Assembly: GCF_000340215.1 (NCBI RefSeq)
Contig: NW_006921534.1
Span: forward strand, 1,979,053-2,043,052
DNA from: Pseudocercospora fijiensis CIRAD86
Taxonomy: Eukaryota > Ascomycota > Dothideomycetes > Mycosphaerellales > Mycosphaerellaceae
DNA: 64,000 bases
Reading direction: 5' to 3'
A model generated the notes under the pieces. That model had not been told where the DNA came from. It did not search any database and saw nothing but the letters and a program-made list of their open reading frames with translations. Below, piece after piece: positions 29,194 to 39,911 of this stretch. The translations under genes and the position numbers were made by a program. The first letter of the stretch is position 1, and the number at the start of each line of letters is the position of its first letter.

Positions 29194-32154
29194 ATGCGAC
29201 TCATTGGGCGTGGCCCGACAGAAGACTCTCCCCAAGCCGCCCAGAATGCCCACATCGTCCTCCAGCTGGGAGACAGCAAGATCCCGCTCACGGCCACGCA
29301 GCTGCTCGGAGGCTCGCTGCGTCTGAACAGCATCCCGGACACCGAAAGCCATCCCCTGCACGCAGTGCCAGGCGACGAACTGAAAGCCATCGAAGCTTTC
29401 TCGCGAATGCAGGAAGCGCTGTCGCCCAGACTCCCTGCTGCCCATGATGCCACCTTCTGCCCATGGTCCCCCGATGACTTGTATCCCTACCAAAGTCAAC
29501 CTAATCTTCCCCCCTCGAATCATTCGCCCGGCCACGATACCCTGCATCACCTACGCCGGGAGCCGTCTGATGCCAACCTTCCGGCATATCACGCCCCGGC
29601 AGAGCATCCATATTATTATGTCGCGCAACAGACTTCTGCCTCCGCAGTTCGTGCGATGTCCCTCCACAAGGGCCCTCCAACCATCTTCGATAACTTTGGC
29701 GAAGCTCCGTCACCTCGACGGCATCCGAACTCTAGTGAGATGAGGCAGCACGAACTGGCCCACCGCAGTACCACCACGCTTGGCAGCTCACCACGCTCAT
29801 CACGTCGACTGGATCTCGTACAGCTCTTTCCACACGCGCGTCAGTCCACTGGCCGTTTGCTGTCACCCTCACGACAGCAGCACTCCGAATCCGCCATGAC
29901 CGAACGAACTGACTTTCCACTTCCTCCTCTGCCTTCCGATCCCCACTTTAGAAGGTCTCGAACGACATCGGGACGACCTTCGACCAGCGGCGCCGGCACT
30001 GGCCGGAAGAAGCAAAGACCTTTTGACGAGGACATTCTCGACCAACACAAGACTAATGTACGACGTCCGCCCAAGGGCATCCAGAATTGGTTCGATGCAT
30101 ACTTGAGCTCTGATGATGACGACGACGAAGATGGTGACGATCTTGACGACCAAGTGCCTCAAGAGCTACCGGCCGATGATGTTCTGCCACCGGCATACAG
30201 CGGACCCGGTCGAGTCTTTTCTCCTGCCAGCGAGAAGTTCTCCAGTAGCCTGCGTGGCCATGAGCGCATCAATTCTGACCTCAAGTCCATTGAGCATGAT
30301 ATAGCTCGTGCGCATTTCCATCGCAAAACTAGTTCAAGCGATTCAGGTACATCCAACAGTATCCAATCCTCCCACCAAGGCAATAGGCTACGGGATAGAT
30401 ACGACAGCAGACTAGCATCGTCAACAATGGCAGGTGAAAGTATACTATCGCTTTCCGAATCCGACTACGACGAGGAGGAGGAAGAAGATGATGATGACGG
30501 GAGAAGCCAGCTTCCTGCTATCAGGGACAGCATTATGAATATGGACTCTGGTCATATCACCATAGCCAATGCATCCTCAATTGACGTCATGAGACTTCAA
30601 AGACCCACGCGGCTCGGCTCTGTGCGACATATGCCGGCGATGGAGAGTAAGCGAAGCTCAAGCAATTCTTCAGTACCGACACCGATCGCTGGGAAGAGAG
30701 ACAAGCCACTGCCTGTCGCACCGCAGGTGGTGAATATCACTGCGGCGGATCCTGCTGCGCTTCGCCGTCTGAATGGGCTAAGTTATGAATCTGCTGGCAC
30801 ACTGAGCTCGGGCACTTCGTTCCAGGACGTAGGTGACAGTGGCTTCAACGAGAATTCACACGTGATGGCAGTGTCGGAAGAGGAGAAGATGCTCCTGGAC
30901 ATGATGCGCCGAAAGCGAGCAGCGATGCAGCAAATGTCCTTCACCGAGGGTTATCAGCTGGCGCTGCAGACCGAACAAGATCGACTGGCGAAACACTCTT
31001 CTTCTGCAGAGCAACGAGCCCTCAAAGCACTCAAGAAGAAGAGCTCTAAACCCAGCGATCGTGAGACCCAATCAGTGACAACCTCTGCCAGCATACCTAG
31101 TGAAAGTGATATGCGCAGGCAATTCAGCGTTATTCGAAAGGAGCATGTGGATGAGCGATTCCAGATTGAACGCTTCCTGGGCATGTCTCAACCGCAACCC
31201 CTGTCTTCGCATCCTCCGGATTCATCAGTATCAGTAGAGCAACCTCACGTACGCGCGCCTAGCGGTGAGCTCCTCCCATCAACCAGATTTTCGCCGACCA
31301 CCACATACTCTCCTGCGTCACACCCTGCCACTAGCAACACGGAGGAGAATTCTGGTTACTGCTCAGCTGACGATTGCGAGACTGAGTCGGCTCGGATACG
31401 AGTACGCCAATTCATCTCTACGAATGGGGCCGTGCCTCCACTCAACTCCATGAAGACCATGCGAAAACGCTCAAATCGTCAGCCCACAAGTATACCACCC
31501 TCGCCAATTGCAGAAGAGAACGCTGCGGCGGCGGCGCCAGCGCCACCTCTCCCGCAACGCAGCCCAGACCGACCGAAAACAAGAGACTTCTCGTTCGACG
31601 AGGGTCGCGAGGCCATCACTCGAAAGTTCGCATCAATTTCCACGCCAGAAGACACGCAAGATTGGGGCGCCTCACCAATCTCGGCCTACGTGTCACCAGA
31701 CGTGCAGATCATGGACGATGTACATATGCAGCCAATGCGCCGTGTCTCTCGCGAGACGATACTGGTGCCTCCAACAAGATCTGACTCTGCAAGCGTACCA
31801 CCTGAAGCACTCTCGAAATCACACGCAACGCAGGCACCCACACTCGCACGAATCACGTTCTCGCCATTTTCCAACATCATCAACGCAGCCGTGGCTCCCA
31901 AGCCTTCTGTCAACCGAGTCGACGCCACTCAGGAACCACGAGAGCAACACGTAAGCTTTATGTCAGGTGGCATTGGCCACAGGCCTTCGCTTCCACGACT
32001 CAACACCTTCGACTCCGCTTTGAATCAAAGATCTAGCATGCTCAGCATCACCAGCGCCGGAGAAGAAGTCCTCGGTGCATGGGCCGATCTAGGCGGCGGA
32101 CGAGACTGCCTCCGGACGAAGCGCAAAACGCCGGAAACATTACCAACACAATAA
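29194..32154 (+). CDS. Large disordered protein of unknown function
   Basis: Single exon; 986 residues from the ATG at 29194. The sequence is rich in Ser, Pro, Arg and Gln with few hydrophobic blocks. Two acidic runs are visible: SSDDDDDEDGDDLDD, about residue 305, and YDEEEEEDDDDG, about residue 425. The best-ordered part is a helix near residues 568-600 (EEEKMLLDMMRRKRAAMQQM, SFTEGYQLALQTEQDRLAKH), which may form a coiled coil or docking segment. Many SP/TP and RxxS motifs suggest phosphorylation. I do not recognise the family. The frame is open to an ATG at 28906, but the extra 96 residues are Arg/Pro/Cys-rich and overlap promoter-like CT tracts. Composition resembles fungal cell-polarity or signalling scaffolds; this is only a guess. 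Confidence 0.75.
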   Translation: MRLIGRGPTEDSPQAAQNAHIVLQLGDSKIPLTATQLLGGSLRLNSIPDTESHPLHAVPGDELKAIEAFSRMQEALSPRLPAAHDATFCPWSPDDLYPYQSQPNLPPSNHSPGHDTLHHLRREPSDANLPAYHAPAEHPYYYVAQQTSASAVRAMSLHKGPPTIFDNFGEAPSPRRHPNSSEMRQHELAHRSTTTLGSSPRSSRRLDLVQLFPHARQSTGRLLSPSRQQHSESAMTERTDFPLPPLPSDPHFRRSRTTSGRPSTSGAGTGRKKQRPFDEDILDQHKTNVRRPPKGIQNWFDAYLSSDDDDDEDGDDLDDQVPQELPADDVLPPAYSGPGRVFSPASEKFSSSLRGHERINSDLKSIEHDIARAHFHRKTSSSDSGTSNSIQSSHQGNRLRDRYDSRLASSTMAGESILSLSESDYDEEEEEDDDDGRSQLPAIRDSIMNMDSGHITIANASSIDVMRLQRPTRLGSVRHMPAMESKRSSSNSSVPTPIAGKRDKPLPVAPQVVNITAADPAALRRLNGLSYESAGTLSSGTSFQDVGDSGFNENSHVMAVSEEEKMLLDMMRRKRAAMQQMSFTEGYQLALQTEQDRLAKHSSSAEQRALKALKKKSSKPSDRETQSVTTSASIPSESDMRRQFSVIRKEHVDERFQIERFLGMSQPQPLSSHPPDSSVSVEQPHVRAPSGELLPSTRFSPTTTYSPASHPATSNTEENSGYCSADDCETESARIRVRQFISTNGAVPPLNSMKTMRKRSNRQPTSIPPSPIAEENAAAAAPAPPLPQRSPDRPKTRDFSFDEGREAITRKFASISTPEDTQDWGASPISAYVSPDVQIMDDVHMQPMRRVSRETILVPPTRSDSASVPPEALSKSHATQAPTLARITFSPFSNIINAAVAPKPSVNRVDATQEPREQHVSFMSGGIGHRPSLPRLNTFDSALNQRSSMLSITSAGEEVLGAWADLGGGRDCLRTKRKTPETLPTQ

Positions 32155-33062
32155 ACCCTGCTCATTCGTTATTTCTCTACTGTGTACATCTTGATGGAAA
32201 GGAAAGGCAAACACGAAACGAACGCGAGAAAAGATACCCTGTACCAAAGAAGACGATAACGAAGTACTACTTTTCTTTTCCTACTTTGGAGGGCAAGAAG
32301 GAGGGAGTGCCGAAAAGTCAAACCCTCATATGCAATGATCTACTGCAGCGATGTACTTCTAACAATAGTCGTCCGCCAAAATAGGGCGAAATGAAGAGAT
32401 CTCACGATCCATGATTCACATCGATGCTATCACCGAGATGACGATTGAATGAGTTTTCCTATTTTTGGTGCTTGTTCGTCCATTGTTGTTGGTGTTCATC
32501 AACTACCACATTGCGCTACTAACCACTAGCCACGTGCTGTAGACTTCAGCATTTCGCTCTCATCTCTTAACCCAGCACAAAACTTCTTTAGGCAGTCGCG
32601 ACTCGCCCTTGATCTATCTAGTACAATAGGACAACGTCCTTTCTGTCCTAATAGAAAAAAAACCGCGGCAGTTTTTGCAACCCGGGGAAAGAGGCCTACC
32701 TTGTCATCATCTATAAGAAACGCACCGCAACCGTGTCATCCTCGAGGGTTTCTTCGTCCTTGCCCTGTCTGCAGGTACCACCGTATACCATTTTCCGCCC
32801 GTGTTCATCCTAGTCCTGGTCCTGGGCCTGATCCTGGTGCTTGTGCTGGTATCTCGACGCCCTGGACTGCGGACATAGATGCCGTGGTGTTCAGGCGATG
32901 ACCGGCGACCGTATCAGGCATGGAATCGGGAATGGCGGACACAGATGCTGATAAAATAAAATATGAGGCCACCATTATTATGCAGGCGACGAGCGAGGAC
33001 CGAGCACTTCACAGGAAATGATCTCGAAGTTCGAACGTGAGGCTTGCTTACAGAATTACTAA
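32155..33062. other. Convergent 3' flanks, no gene seen
   Basis: About 0.9 kb between two converging genes. The stretch includes an A-rich run near 32654-32662 and a CTGGTCCTGGGCC-type imperfect repeat near 32814-32850. No open frame has coding character. Confidence 0.5.
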
Positions 33063-34154
33063 TCAAAGCTCTCCAGGCTGTGTATCTGGAGGGAGCATGC
33101 GCTTCGCCTTTTTGCTGACAACTCCTAGCGTGATATCTGGAGAAGAAGCTCGCTTCAAGTCCTTCTTGCCAACGAAGTGACTACTCCAGTCTCTCACTCG
33201 ATTCAGCTTGGCCACGAGCGGCGGCGGCAAACCAGTCACATTCGACGACAACAGCACAATAGAGGTGTTATTCCTAGTGATTCGCTTGCTGAGACTTTGG
33301 CCAAAGACATTGTTCTTGAATTCGCCCAGAGCGATATGGGTGACGAGGATGATGTCTCCTGATCTGAGGCCTTGCAGCACATCTCGAAGCTGATAATTGG
33401 TAACCCTGCTTCTGTGGGTCTGGCTGTCCATGGGTGGCAGCCAAAAGCTGATGTTGAATCCTGCTTTAGTATCATCGCCGACCACGACCTCGACGATATC
33501 CATTTCGCCTGTGCGCTTTCTTAGCTGGACAGTGCGAGTTGGCTGTACTGCAATGACCCCAACCAGTACGTTGATCGTCATGGTTTGAGGATGAATTGAC
33601 TCAAGATATCGAGCATTGGGAATGCGTTTGAGGTCTGTGATCGGTCCATTGAAATTGACAACTTGCTGTTCGATATTGTCCGATGCAGAGCTCGTACTGG
33701 TCTGGTAAGATAGCTCAGTTGACAAAGTGGTGTTGGAGGAAGCTCCAGTCACAAAAGTGGTCTCATCGTAGACCGTATCTTCTGGGACAGCAATCTGAGA
33801 TGAGGCGAGGTTTTGCAGTGCGTATAAAGACCGTTCTAAGAAGTCCGTGTGCTCGGCATTGTCGTTGTTCGAGTCGTCGTGATGAAGTGACAAGAACTGC
33901 GTAGCTTCTGGCTCTACTTCCCTTTCTTTGGCGTTATCCGAAGCATGATGTTGACCATGAATTTCAAGCTCTCGCCATTTTGCGAGAGATTGTGTGGCAA
34001 GAGCAAGCGAGTCTTGCGTGGTCTCGCCCTGTTCATCAGCCTGTAAGAATCGGCGATGCCGGAAATTGAAGTGTGATGGAAGCTCATGCTCGTTCCAAGA
34101 CAAGGTGCTGGCGGGAGGAGCGCCGGTCAAGAAGATGACAGACCCGGCAGCCAT
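33063..34154 (-). CDS. OB-fold-like nucleic-acid-binding protein (tentative)
   Basis: Single exon, 363 residues. The N-terminal half is polar and probably disordered (SLHHDDSNNDN, TSTSSASDN). From about residue 178 the sequence becomes ordered: TMTINVLVGVIAVQPTRTVQ, then EMDIVEVVVGDDTKAGFNIS, FWLPPM, VLQGLRSGDIILVTHIALGE and FKNNVFGQSL. The pattern of beta strands with a conserved GD-I-L strand resembles an OB fold of the single-strand-DNA-binding type, as in RPA or the shieldin subunit SHLD2. The basic C-terminus (KKAKR) could be a nuclear signal. The OB-fold assignment is by pattern only. It is divergent from the Apd1-like gene. Confidence 0.7.
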   Translation of the reverse strand: MAAGSVIFLTGAPPASTLSWNEHELPSHFNFRHRRFLQADEQGETTQDSLALATQSLAKWRELEIHGQHHASDNAKEREVEPEATQFLSLHHDDSNNDNAEHTDFLERSLYALQNLASSQIAVPEDTVYDETTFVTGASSNTTLSTELSYQTSTSSASDNIEQQVVNFNGPITDLKRIPNARYLESIHPQTMTINVLVGVIAVQPTRTVQLRKRTGEMDIVEVVVGDDTKAGFNISFWLPPMDSQTHRSRVTNYQLRDVLQGLRSGDIILVTHIALGEFKNNVFGQSLSKRITRNNTSIVLLSSNVTGLPPPLVAKLNRVRDWSSHFVGKKDLKRASSPDITLGVVSKKAKRMLPPDTQPGEL

Positions 34155-34718
34155 GATGCGCAGATTGACTTCGATAGATCGTTGTCAGGCATGCCGTTCC
34201 TATTCTTGGTCTTCGCTGCTGGTTGATGCCGGGAAATTGCGAGGTGAAGTGAAGTGAAGTTGCCTTCCTCAAACTTCCACGTGACGTCCCACAATTTTCG
34301 TGATGTCGACGTCCAGGTGAGTGAAGAAGAGCCGCACTTGGAGTGCGAAGTCACGTCGCGTTGTAAAGCAGCGAGCGTCTCGGAGAGTTGCAAAATCCGA
34401 GCCCAGACGTAGGTTCTGCCTCTGCCTATCCTCGGCCGAGCCTCGACTGTCAGAGCCCGTGATAAATCCTGTCTGTCTGCAACAATTGTTGAGACCTGCG
34501 CACACTAGACTTCAAACTCCGGACTCCAGAGACAACATCCGCTCGCTCACCCACCGCTTCCGTAGCAAAAGCAGATCACCTTTGGAAGTGTTCGACGCGC
34601 TGTTCGGCGATCGGCAAGCAAAAGCAAGCGAAGTCCGGCAGGAAAGCTGGTGACACAGAACTAGCGGCAGCGGCGGCTCATTCCGATCAGATAAGATTCA
34701 GCGATTACTTTTCGCCCC
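34155..34718. other. Divergent promoter region, OB-fold and Apd1-like genes
   Basis: About 560 bp between two divergent start codons. A GAAGT triplication lies at about 34243-34258. No coding sequence is supported. Confidence 0.5.
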
Positions 34719-35843
34719 ATGCCTCTCCTACCTACACCCAAGACCATGTTTCGCTCACTATACGAGAAGGTGGTGCCGCCCAACTCAGACACCACACTCA
34801 CCAAGGAACGTCCAGATGGATTTCTCACAGCAAAAGGCATAGACGCACTTTTCTCAAGGACGAACCCCGAAATAGACGGAGAAGAATGTCTACACGACTG
34901 CGCCAGCTGCTCAGTCACCCTCCCCAGGAAGTGGTCGATAAATGAGGATGACAAGCTGTATGGTGGAATAAATGGCTGGAGTAGACACTTGCTGGTGGCG
35001 ACCGGTCAAACAGACTGGGTGCGATCGGTCGAAGATGTCAAGGGCAGCGTAATGGAGGCAGTAGGAGATCATATGAGCAAAGTCGAAGGCGGAAAACTCA
35101 TGCTCAGCGCAAGCAATATCCCTCCACCAGAAATCGCAGGCGATCACATTGGCCCATATGGAAAAGACCGACCGACAACAGTCCTACTCATGCCTTCGTT
35201 CACATACATCGAAAACGTAACACCGAAACACGTTCCCCAGCTGATCGAGAGCGTCATAAACACCGCACCGACCAACACAACACGACTAGATTCTCCAAAA
35301 TTACAGTCGAACGGTACAAACTCAAACGGCGATGTCCCACATACTCCCATGCCACCACCTCCCAAAAACCTCCCAGCAGGCCTAACCATCCGCGCCTGTC
35401 CCCACAAATACATCATCCTCCTCTGCTCCCAAGCCACCCGCGACGCCCGCTGCGGCCAATCCGCACCTCTACTCCGCAAAGAACTCGAACGCCATCTCCG
35501 CCCTCTCGGCCTCTTCCGGGACCTCCACGACGAAAGACCCGGAGGCGTAGGCATCTACTTCATCTCGCATGTCGGCGGACACAAGTACAGTGCCAATATG
35601 ATGGTATACCGGAGAGCGGAGGTGAGGAGGACGGTTCAAGAACAGATGGAGAATGGCGAGCCCAATGGAGAGAAGAGTAATTTTGAGCAGGGGGAGGCCG
35701 CTCAGTGTTTTTGGCTCGCGAGGATCAGGCCGGAGGATTGTGAGAATGTTGTGAGGTTTACGGTTTTGCAAGGGAAAGTTGTGAAGCCGGAGAGGCAGTT
35801 GAGGGGAGGCTTTGATCGGGAGAAGGGGGTTGTGAGTTGGTGA
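34719..35843 (+). CDS. Apd1/Aim32-type thioredoxin-like ferredoxin
   Basis: Single exon, 374 residues. The family (sucrase/ferredoxin-like) binds a [2Fe-2S] cluster in a thioredoxin-like C-terminal domain, with two Cys and two His ligands. Here ILLCSQATRDARCGQ gives Cys236 and Cys245, and HVGGHKYSANMMVYRR gives His284 and His288. The spacings (9, 39 and 4) equal those I recall for yeast Apd1 (Cys207, Cys216, His255, His259). The N-terminal domain has CLHDCASC (about 57-64) and the KWSINEDDKLYGGINGWSRH block. Between the domains is an Asn/Pro-rich loop (about 183-222). Yeast Apd1 is linked to redox and drug tolerance and to actin-patch distribution; the electron partner is unknown. Start at 34719 gives the usual length. 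Confidence 0.9.
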   Translation: MPLLPTPKTMFRSLYEKVVPPNSDTTLTKERPDGFLTAKGIDALFSRTNPEIDGEECLHDCASCSVTLPRKWSINEDDKLYGGINGWSRHLLVATGQTDWVRSVEDVKGSVMEAVGDHMSKVEGGKLMLSASNIPPPEIAGDHIGPYGKDRPTTVLLMPSFTYIENVTPKHVPQLIESVINTAPTNTTRLDSPKLQSNGTNSNGDVPHTPMPPPPKNLPAGLTIRACPHKYIILLCSQATRDARCGQSAPLLRKELERHLRPLGLFRDLHDERPGGVGIYFISHVGGHKYSANMMVYRRAEVRRTVQEQMENGEPNGEKSNFEQGEAAQCFWLARIRPEDCENVVRFTVLQGKVVKPERQLRGGFDREKGVVSW

Positions 35844-37065
35844 GCATTATCTCTATCGTTGATAAAGGGGGAGTAGTGGTGAAGAAGTGGCGGCGTTATC
35901 GCTCCCTACCTTCCTGTCAGACGAGGCAGAACCTAGCTCCATGTCATTCACAATCCAGCGCTGAAAGCTCACGGTACATTGTACTTGTCAAAACATATAG
36001 AGAAGAAAGCATGTCAAACTCTCTGACATTCTCCATACCAGAAGCGACGATAAACAAGGGTTCAACTCCCTTAACGAGCTACCGGTGCATGGGGGCGTAT
36101 TTTCCTTCCTAGCTGAACTGCAGTATTGTATATATTGTACATAGCCGAACCAAAAACAATCTGATCGCTCTCTCGACATTCTCCATGCCTGCCTTCCACT
36201 CGGGACAGTGATCGGGTCAAATCTTTTCACCAACTCGCGGACGGTGGCAGACGTCATGTGTCAGCACCTTTTTCACCCTCCCTGTCAATCTATTTCTCAC
36301 GTCACTCTCCGACCCTGGTCACCAAATGCCGACATACACACACACATTCCAAGCGTTGTGAGTTTGAGACAGGATGAAGTCATTGAGAGTTTTCGATTCA
36401 AGCTGAGAATCTGGGGGAGCGACGAAGCGACGACATGAATCGAGCATCCCCAGGAAGGAGGCAAGGAAGCTAGAAATAGCATCATGGAGAACGAAATGTC
36501 AGGAAAACTTGCTGACGATGAAGGTGACAGTGCAAAGTCAATGGCCAAGGAACAATTTCTTAAGAAATGAGAAGAAGCGCGTTTTGATCAGTCAAGTAGC
36601 CCTGCTTTTCTTGGAAGCTCTTGCTATGCTAATTTAGGTAACTTTCGTCTCATCGAAGCTCAATCATCGATCGGTCTTTCAATCCATCGTATCAACACAA
36701 GCAGGCCTGATGCCCGCACAGTAACAACTCCGCTCAAATGCATCATCAAACTGTGGTATAATGCTGTTGTTATTCCTCAATCAAAGCCAAAGCCAAAAAA
36801 AAAGAGACGGGTAGTTAAAAAATTTGAGCCTGCCTGCCTCGCCACAAACTCTGGTGCCAGCCGAGCTCGTAGTCAGTCGCCTGCCAATGCCATCCATGCA
36901 AATCATCATTATGTCGTCGCCGCGTCCTGTTCTGAAGTATGCCTGATACCGTCATAACCAGCCCAAGGAAGTTTTGTTGTACTGCTGTCGATTAAGCGAG
37001 AGTGATGTCTCTATCCTTGTTCATGAAAGGAAATTGAAAAGTGTCCAGTTGAAAGCAAAGAACTT
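35844..37065. other. Convergent 3' region
   Basis: About 1.2 kb downstream of both the Apd1-like gene and the cyclin gene. It contains an A-rich run near 36789-36805 and several TAAA/ATAAT-like stretches consistent with 3' UTRs, and no supported gene. Confidence 0.5.
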
Positions 37066-38178
37066 TTAGTAGCCGTTAACAGCGATGGTTGGTGGTGCTG
37101 GTCGGCTGAGAGTGGTGGGCAAGAAGCGGGAGAAGATGTTGGTTTTCTGCTTCTTGGCTGGTTGGAGGTCGGTCTGGTCAAGTGGCAGGCTGTGGGTCAT
37201 GATTGGTGCAGGCTGCATTCGCTGGCTGCAGTATGTCGTAGGCTCTTCGGTGATGGGCACTGCATAAGATGAAATGATGCTGGATGGCGAGGATGATGAG
37301 GCATATGAGTCGGCTGAGGATTGTGAGGCTGAGGATCCGCTTCGGGTTGGTGGAGAAAGCGAGGGCGTTCTTGATACCGCTCTTGATGAGGAGTTCGATG
37401 AGGTTGAGTAGTACATGGGTTGCTGATATGTGTAGGCACCCATTGAGCGAGGTGAGTCGTAATATCTGGTTGCCTCCATTGCTGCCCGACGTTGTTGTTG
37501 GGCCGCGAAAGCCATCTGACGCTGCTCGAGAGCTGCCATTTCCTCCCGAATTCTCTGCTTCTCTGCCTGACGAAGCTGGAATGTTCGGACAGGAGCAAGG
37601 AAAGGCTCAAGATGAGTGTACAGATCTTGTTCCGTCACTCTGAGCTCCCAGTCTAGGAGGCTAAGGAGCTGCTTCTCCATAAGGTTGACTTCGGTCAGGC
37701 TGAAGCCGAAGCTGTCAAAGCCATGAACAGAAGTGTATCGTGCCCAGTGCTTGTTCTTTGGTGACGAATCGTTCAAGTTCTTTGCAGCAAGAATAAGCGA
37801 TGCCAAGAAGATTCGATGAGCTGTACATCTCATGCCCTTGGCAACTGGAGGCAGACGTGATTGCAGCCTGCCAAGATAGACCAAAGACGTCATGAGAGTA
37901 GGCACCTGGACGTGTGATCTCTCGACCAGAGCGGTGATGAAAAGCTCCAATCGTGGTAGTTGCGGCTCAAAGTAGGCGCTACCAGACGACTGCGGTGGTG
38001 TGGTAGGTGGAGTTGGTGGAAGTGCCTTGCTAGTTGATGGTGCGGTTTGACCTTCACATCGAATCACTTGCGAAGCCTTGTGTGCGAGGTAGCTGATCAT
38101 ATCCTGTGACACTGGAAGGTGGATGAAGTGCTCCAAAGCAGCAGCATTCTGGGCGGCGGTTGGTGGAGAGTAAGCCAT
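37066..38178 (-). CDS. Pho80/Pcl-family cyclin
   Basis: Single exon, 370 residues. The cyclin box spans about residues 72-200 with [33 protein letters not shown], the [20 protein letters not shown] block and [20 protein letters not shown]. The order and motifs match Pcl1/Pcl2/Pho80-type cyclins, which activate Pho85-like CDKs in G1, morphogenesis or phosphate signalling. The C-terminal part is Ser/Gln-rich and low complexity with many SP sites, typical of Pcl1/2-like rather than the short Pho80. Start at 38178 is the first ATG, in good context. The long region upstream may contain an extended leader, common for G1 cyclins. Confidence 0.9.
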   Translation of the reverse strand: MAYSPPTAAQNAAALEHFIHLPVSQDMISYLAHKASQVIRCEGQTAPSTSKALPPTPPTTPPQSSGSAYFEPQLPRLELFITALVERSHVQVPTLMTSLVYLGRLQSRLPPVAKGMRCTAHRIFLASLILAAKNLNDSSPKNKHWARYTSVHGFDSFGFSLTEVNLMEKQLLSLLDWELRVTEQDLYTHLEPFLAPVRTFQLRQAEKQRIREEMAALEQRQMAFAAQQQRRAAMEATRYYDSPRSMGAYTYQQPMYYSTSSNSSSRAVSRTPSLSPPTRSGSSASQSSADSYASSSSPSSIISSYAVPITEEPTTYCSQRMQPAPIMTHSLPLDQTDLQPAKKQKTNIFSRFLPTTLSRPAPPTIAVNGY

Positions 38179-39512
38179 GGTCGATGATATCGTTGGTCGT
38201 TAGACAAGATCCAAGTCGATGAGGTCGAAGGATTCAAGATGCAAGATTAAGTAGCGCGAAGATGGTCGTGATATCGTTCCTATTGATCGTCGTAACAATA
38301 GGTAGTCCTTCGCAAAGGGTCTTAGGTGACAGTGACCAACAATAGGCAACAGTTCACTCTGCAGTATTGTCCAAGAGGATAAATAGGACAATGGTGCACG
38401 ACGGGAATTAGAAGACCAACGAACTGCAGCCTGGCAGGTTTTCGGAAGATCAGGATTATTAGCTAGATTGCGGTTGATGCAGATGAGCCAGGATGCAGTT
38501 GAAAAGGCTTCTTCAAATGACGGTGTGAGCTCGTGGGCTTGCCGGGGTCCAGTCTTTGGGTTCGGGAGAAAAACCGGAAGGACAACGAAGCGTGCAAAGA
38601 TTGACTGATTAACTCGGTGACTTTCCGGCCAGCGGACAAGTGCAACTAATGTATCGAGATCCGAATCGTCTGGCGGAGGGTGGTACGGGCGGGCTGGCTG
38701 GCTGATGGCTGTACCTGATGACGGGTGAGGTTATCTGCAGCGTGGCGTTTCCTGGGGGCCGGGGTAGCAAGAGAATGTGAGGTGAGTTTGTGTATTAGAT
38801 ATTCTATGCAGGCGAAGCGGCAGCGGATCGATGCACACAGATCGATGGGTTGACGATGATGAGGACGGGTGGGTGGGTGATAGTAGTGAAGCATGACTGA
38901 GGGATGGCAGGCTGGGATACTTATTCTGCTTGATCTTCATGGGAGGCAAGGCGCCGCGCTGCAGGAGGTCGCTGGCTCGATGGCTTGAGTTTTTGGTATG
39001 TGCCCCACACGAGGTGTAGGTGAAAATGATTGGGCGGAGGATAGAGTCACTAATGCCGAGGCGCGTCGTCGCAGCAGGGTACCGAACGGGTGAGATGCTC
39101 TGACAGGCCAGCGCTTTTGTTTCACTGGATTGCGTGCAGCGCGCCTGGCAAGCCACTCCGCCGACCGTTTCATCGCTGCTGGCCGTCTGAAGCCAACAGG
39201 CCTTGTAGACGCTGGACTTCTGCTGCGGCGGTGAATGATAGGCTGCGTGCTCCCATTATTATTCTGGTCGTCGCGCGTCGCCGTCCACGCATGCCTCTGC
39301 GTGTCTGCGAGGTCTGCAAGGAAGACGGCGCCTTGCCCTGACGTCGCATCTTGACAAAGAATCCGCTCCCAAGCTTGATGCCAGGAGGTGTGCGCAAACT
39401 TGCACCGGACTGCGACCGAGATCGACACGCATCCATTTCCAGCGTCTTGTGACACCAGTCCCCGAAGCATTTCAGGGTACTTCCACCACCGTGCGGACAC
39501 GACAGATGGCTC

Positions 39513-39572
39513 GGCTTGCGGCTTGCGGCTTGCGGCTTGCGGCGCAGGCTGCTGGCTCTGGCTCTGGCTCTG
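39513..39572 (+). repeat. Adjacent GGCTTGC and GGCTCT tandem repeats
   Basis: A 7-bp unit (GGCTTGC) repeats about four times from 39513, followed by a 6-bp unit (GGCTCT) repeated about three times to 39572. Such short GC-rich tandems mark slippage-prone, non-coding sequence. Confidence 0.8.
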
Positions 39573-39876
39573 GCATCTGGTGGCTTCTGAGATGGCACGT
39601 ATCACGGAGAGCCTGTTCTCCCTCCAGCACCTGCAGAGCGCGGCCTGGTGCGTAATGAGGGTAATGAAAGTCGTGCGTGGTCATACCCACCGCAATGAGG
39701 CTGGGGCAGGGCTAGGCTGGACATGCCATGCCATGCCACGAATAATCTCCATCTCGCTGCGGCCCCGTCCAGTCTTGCGAGCGAGCGCGGTGATGTGGCA
39801 AACGCAAAAATGCTGCGTGTTGCCTTTATGGCCAGCCATCTCACTTCACCTGCTGTCCTGGACATGCAGCGACGGC

Positions 39877-39877
<1 letters not shown>

Positions 39878-39911
<34 letters not shown>
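39878..39911 (+). repeat. GGGGTC tandem repeat, G-quadruplex candidate
   Basis: Five runs of GGGG and a final GGG, each separated by TC, on the plus strand. With loops of two bases this exceeds the requirement for a four-layer G-quadruplex. Confidence 0.88.
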
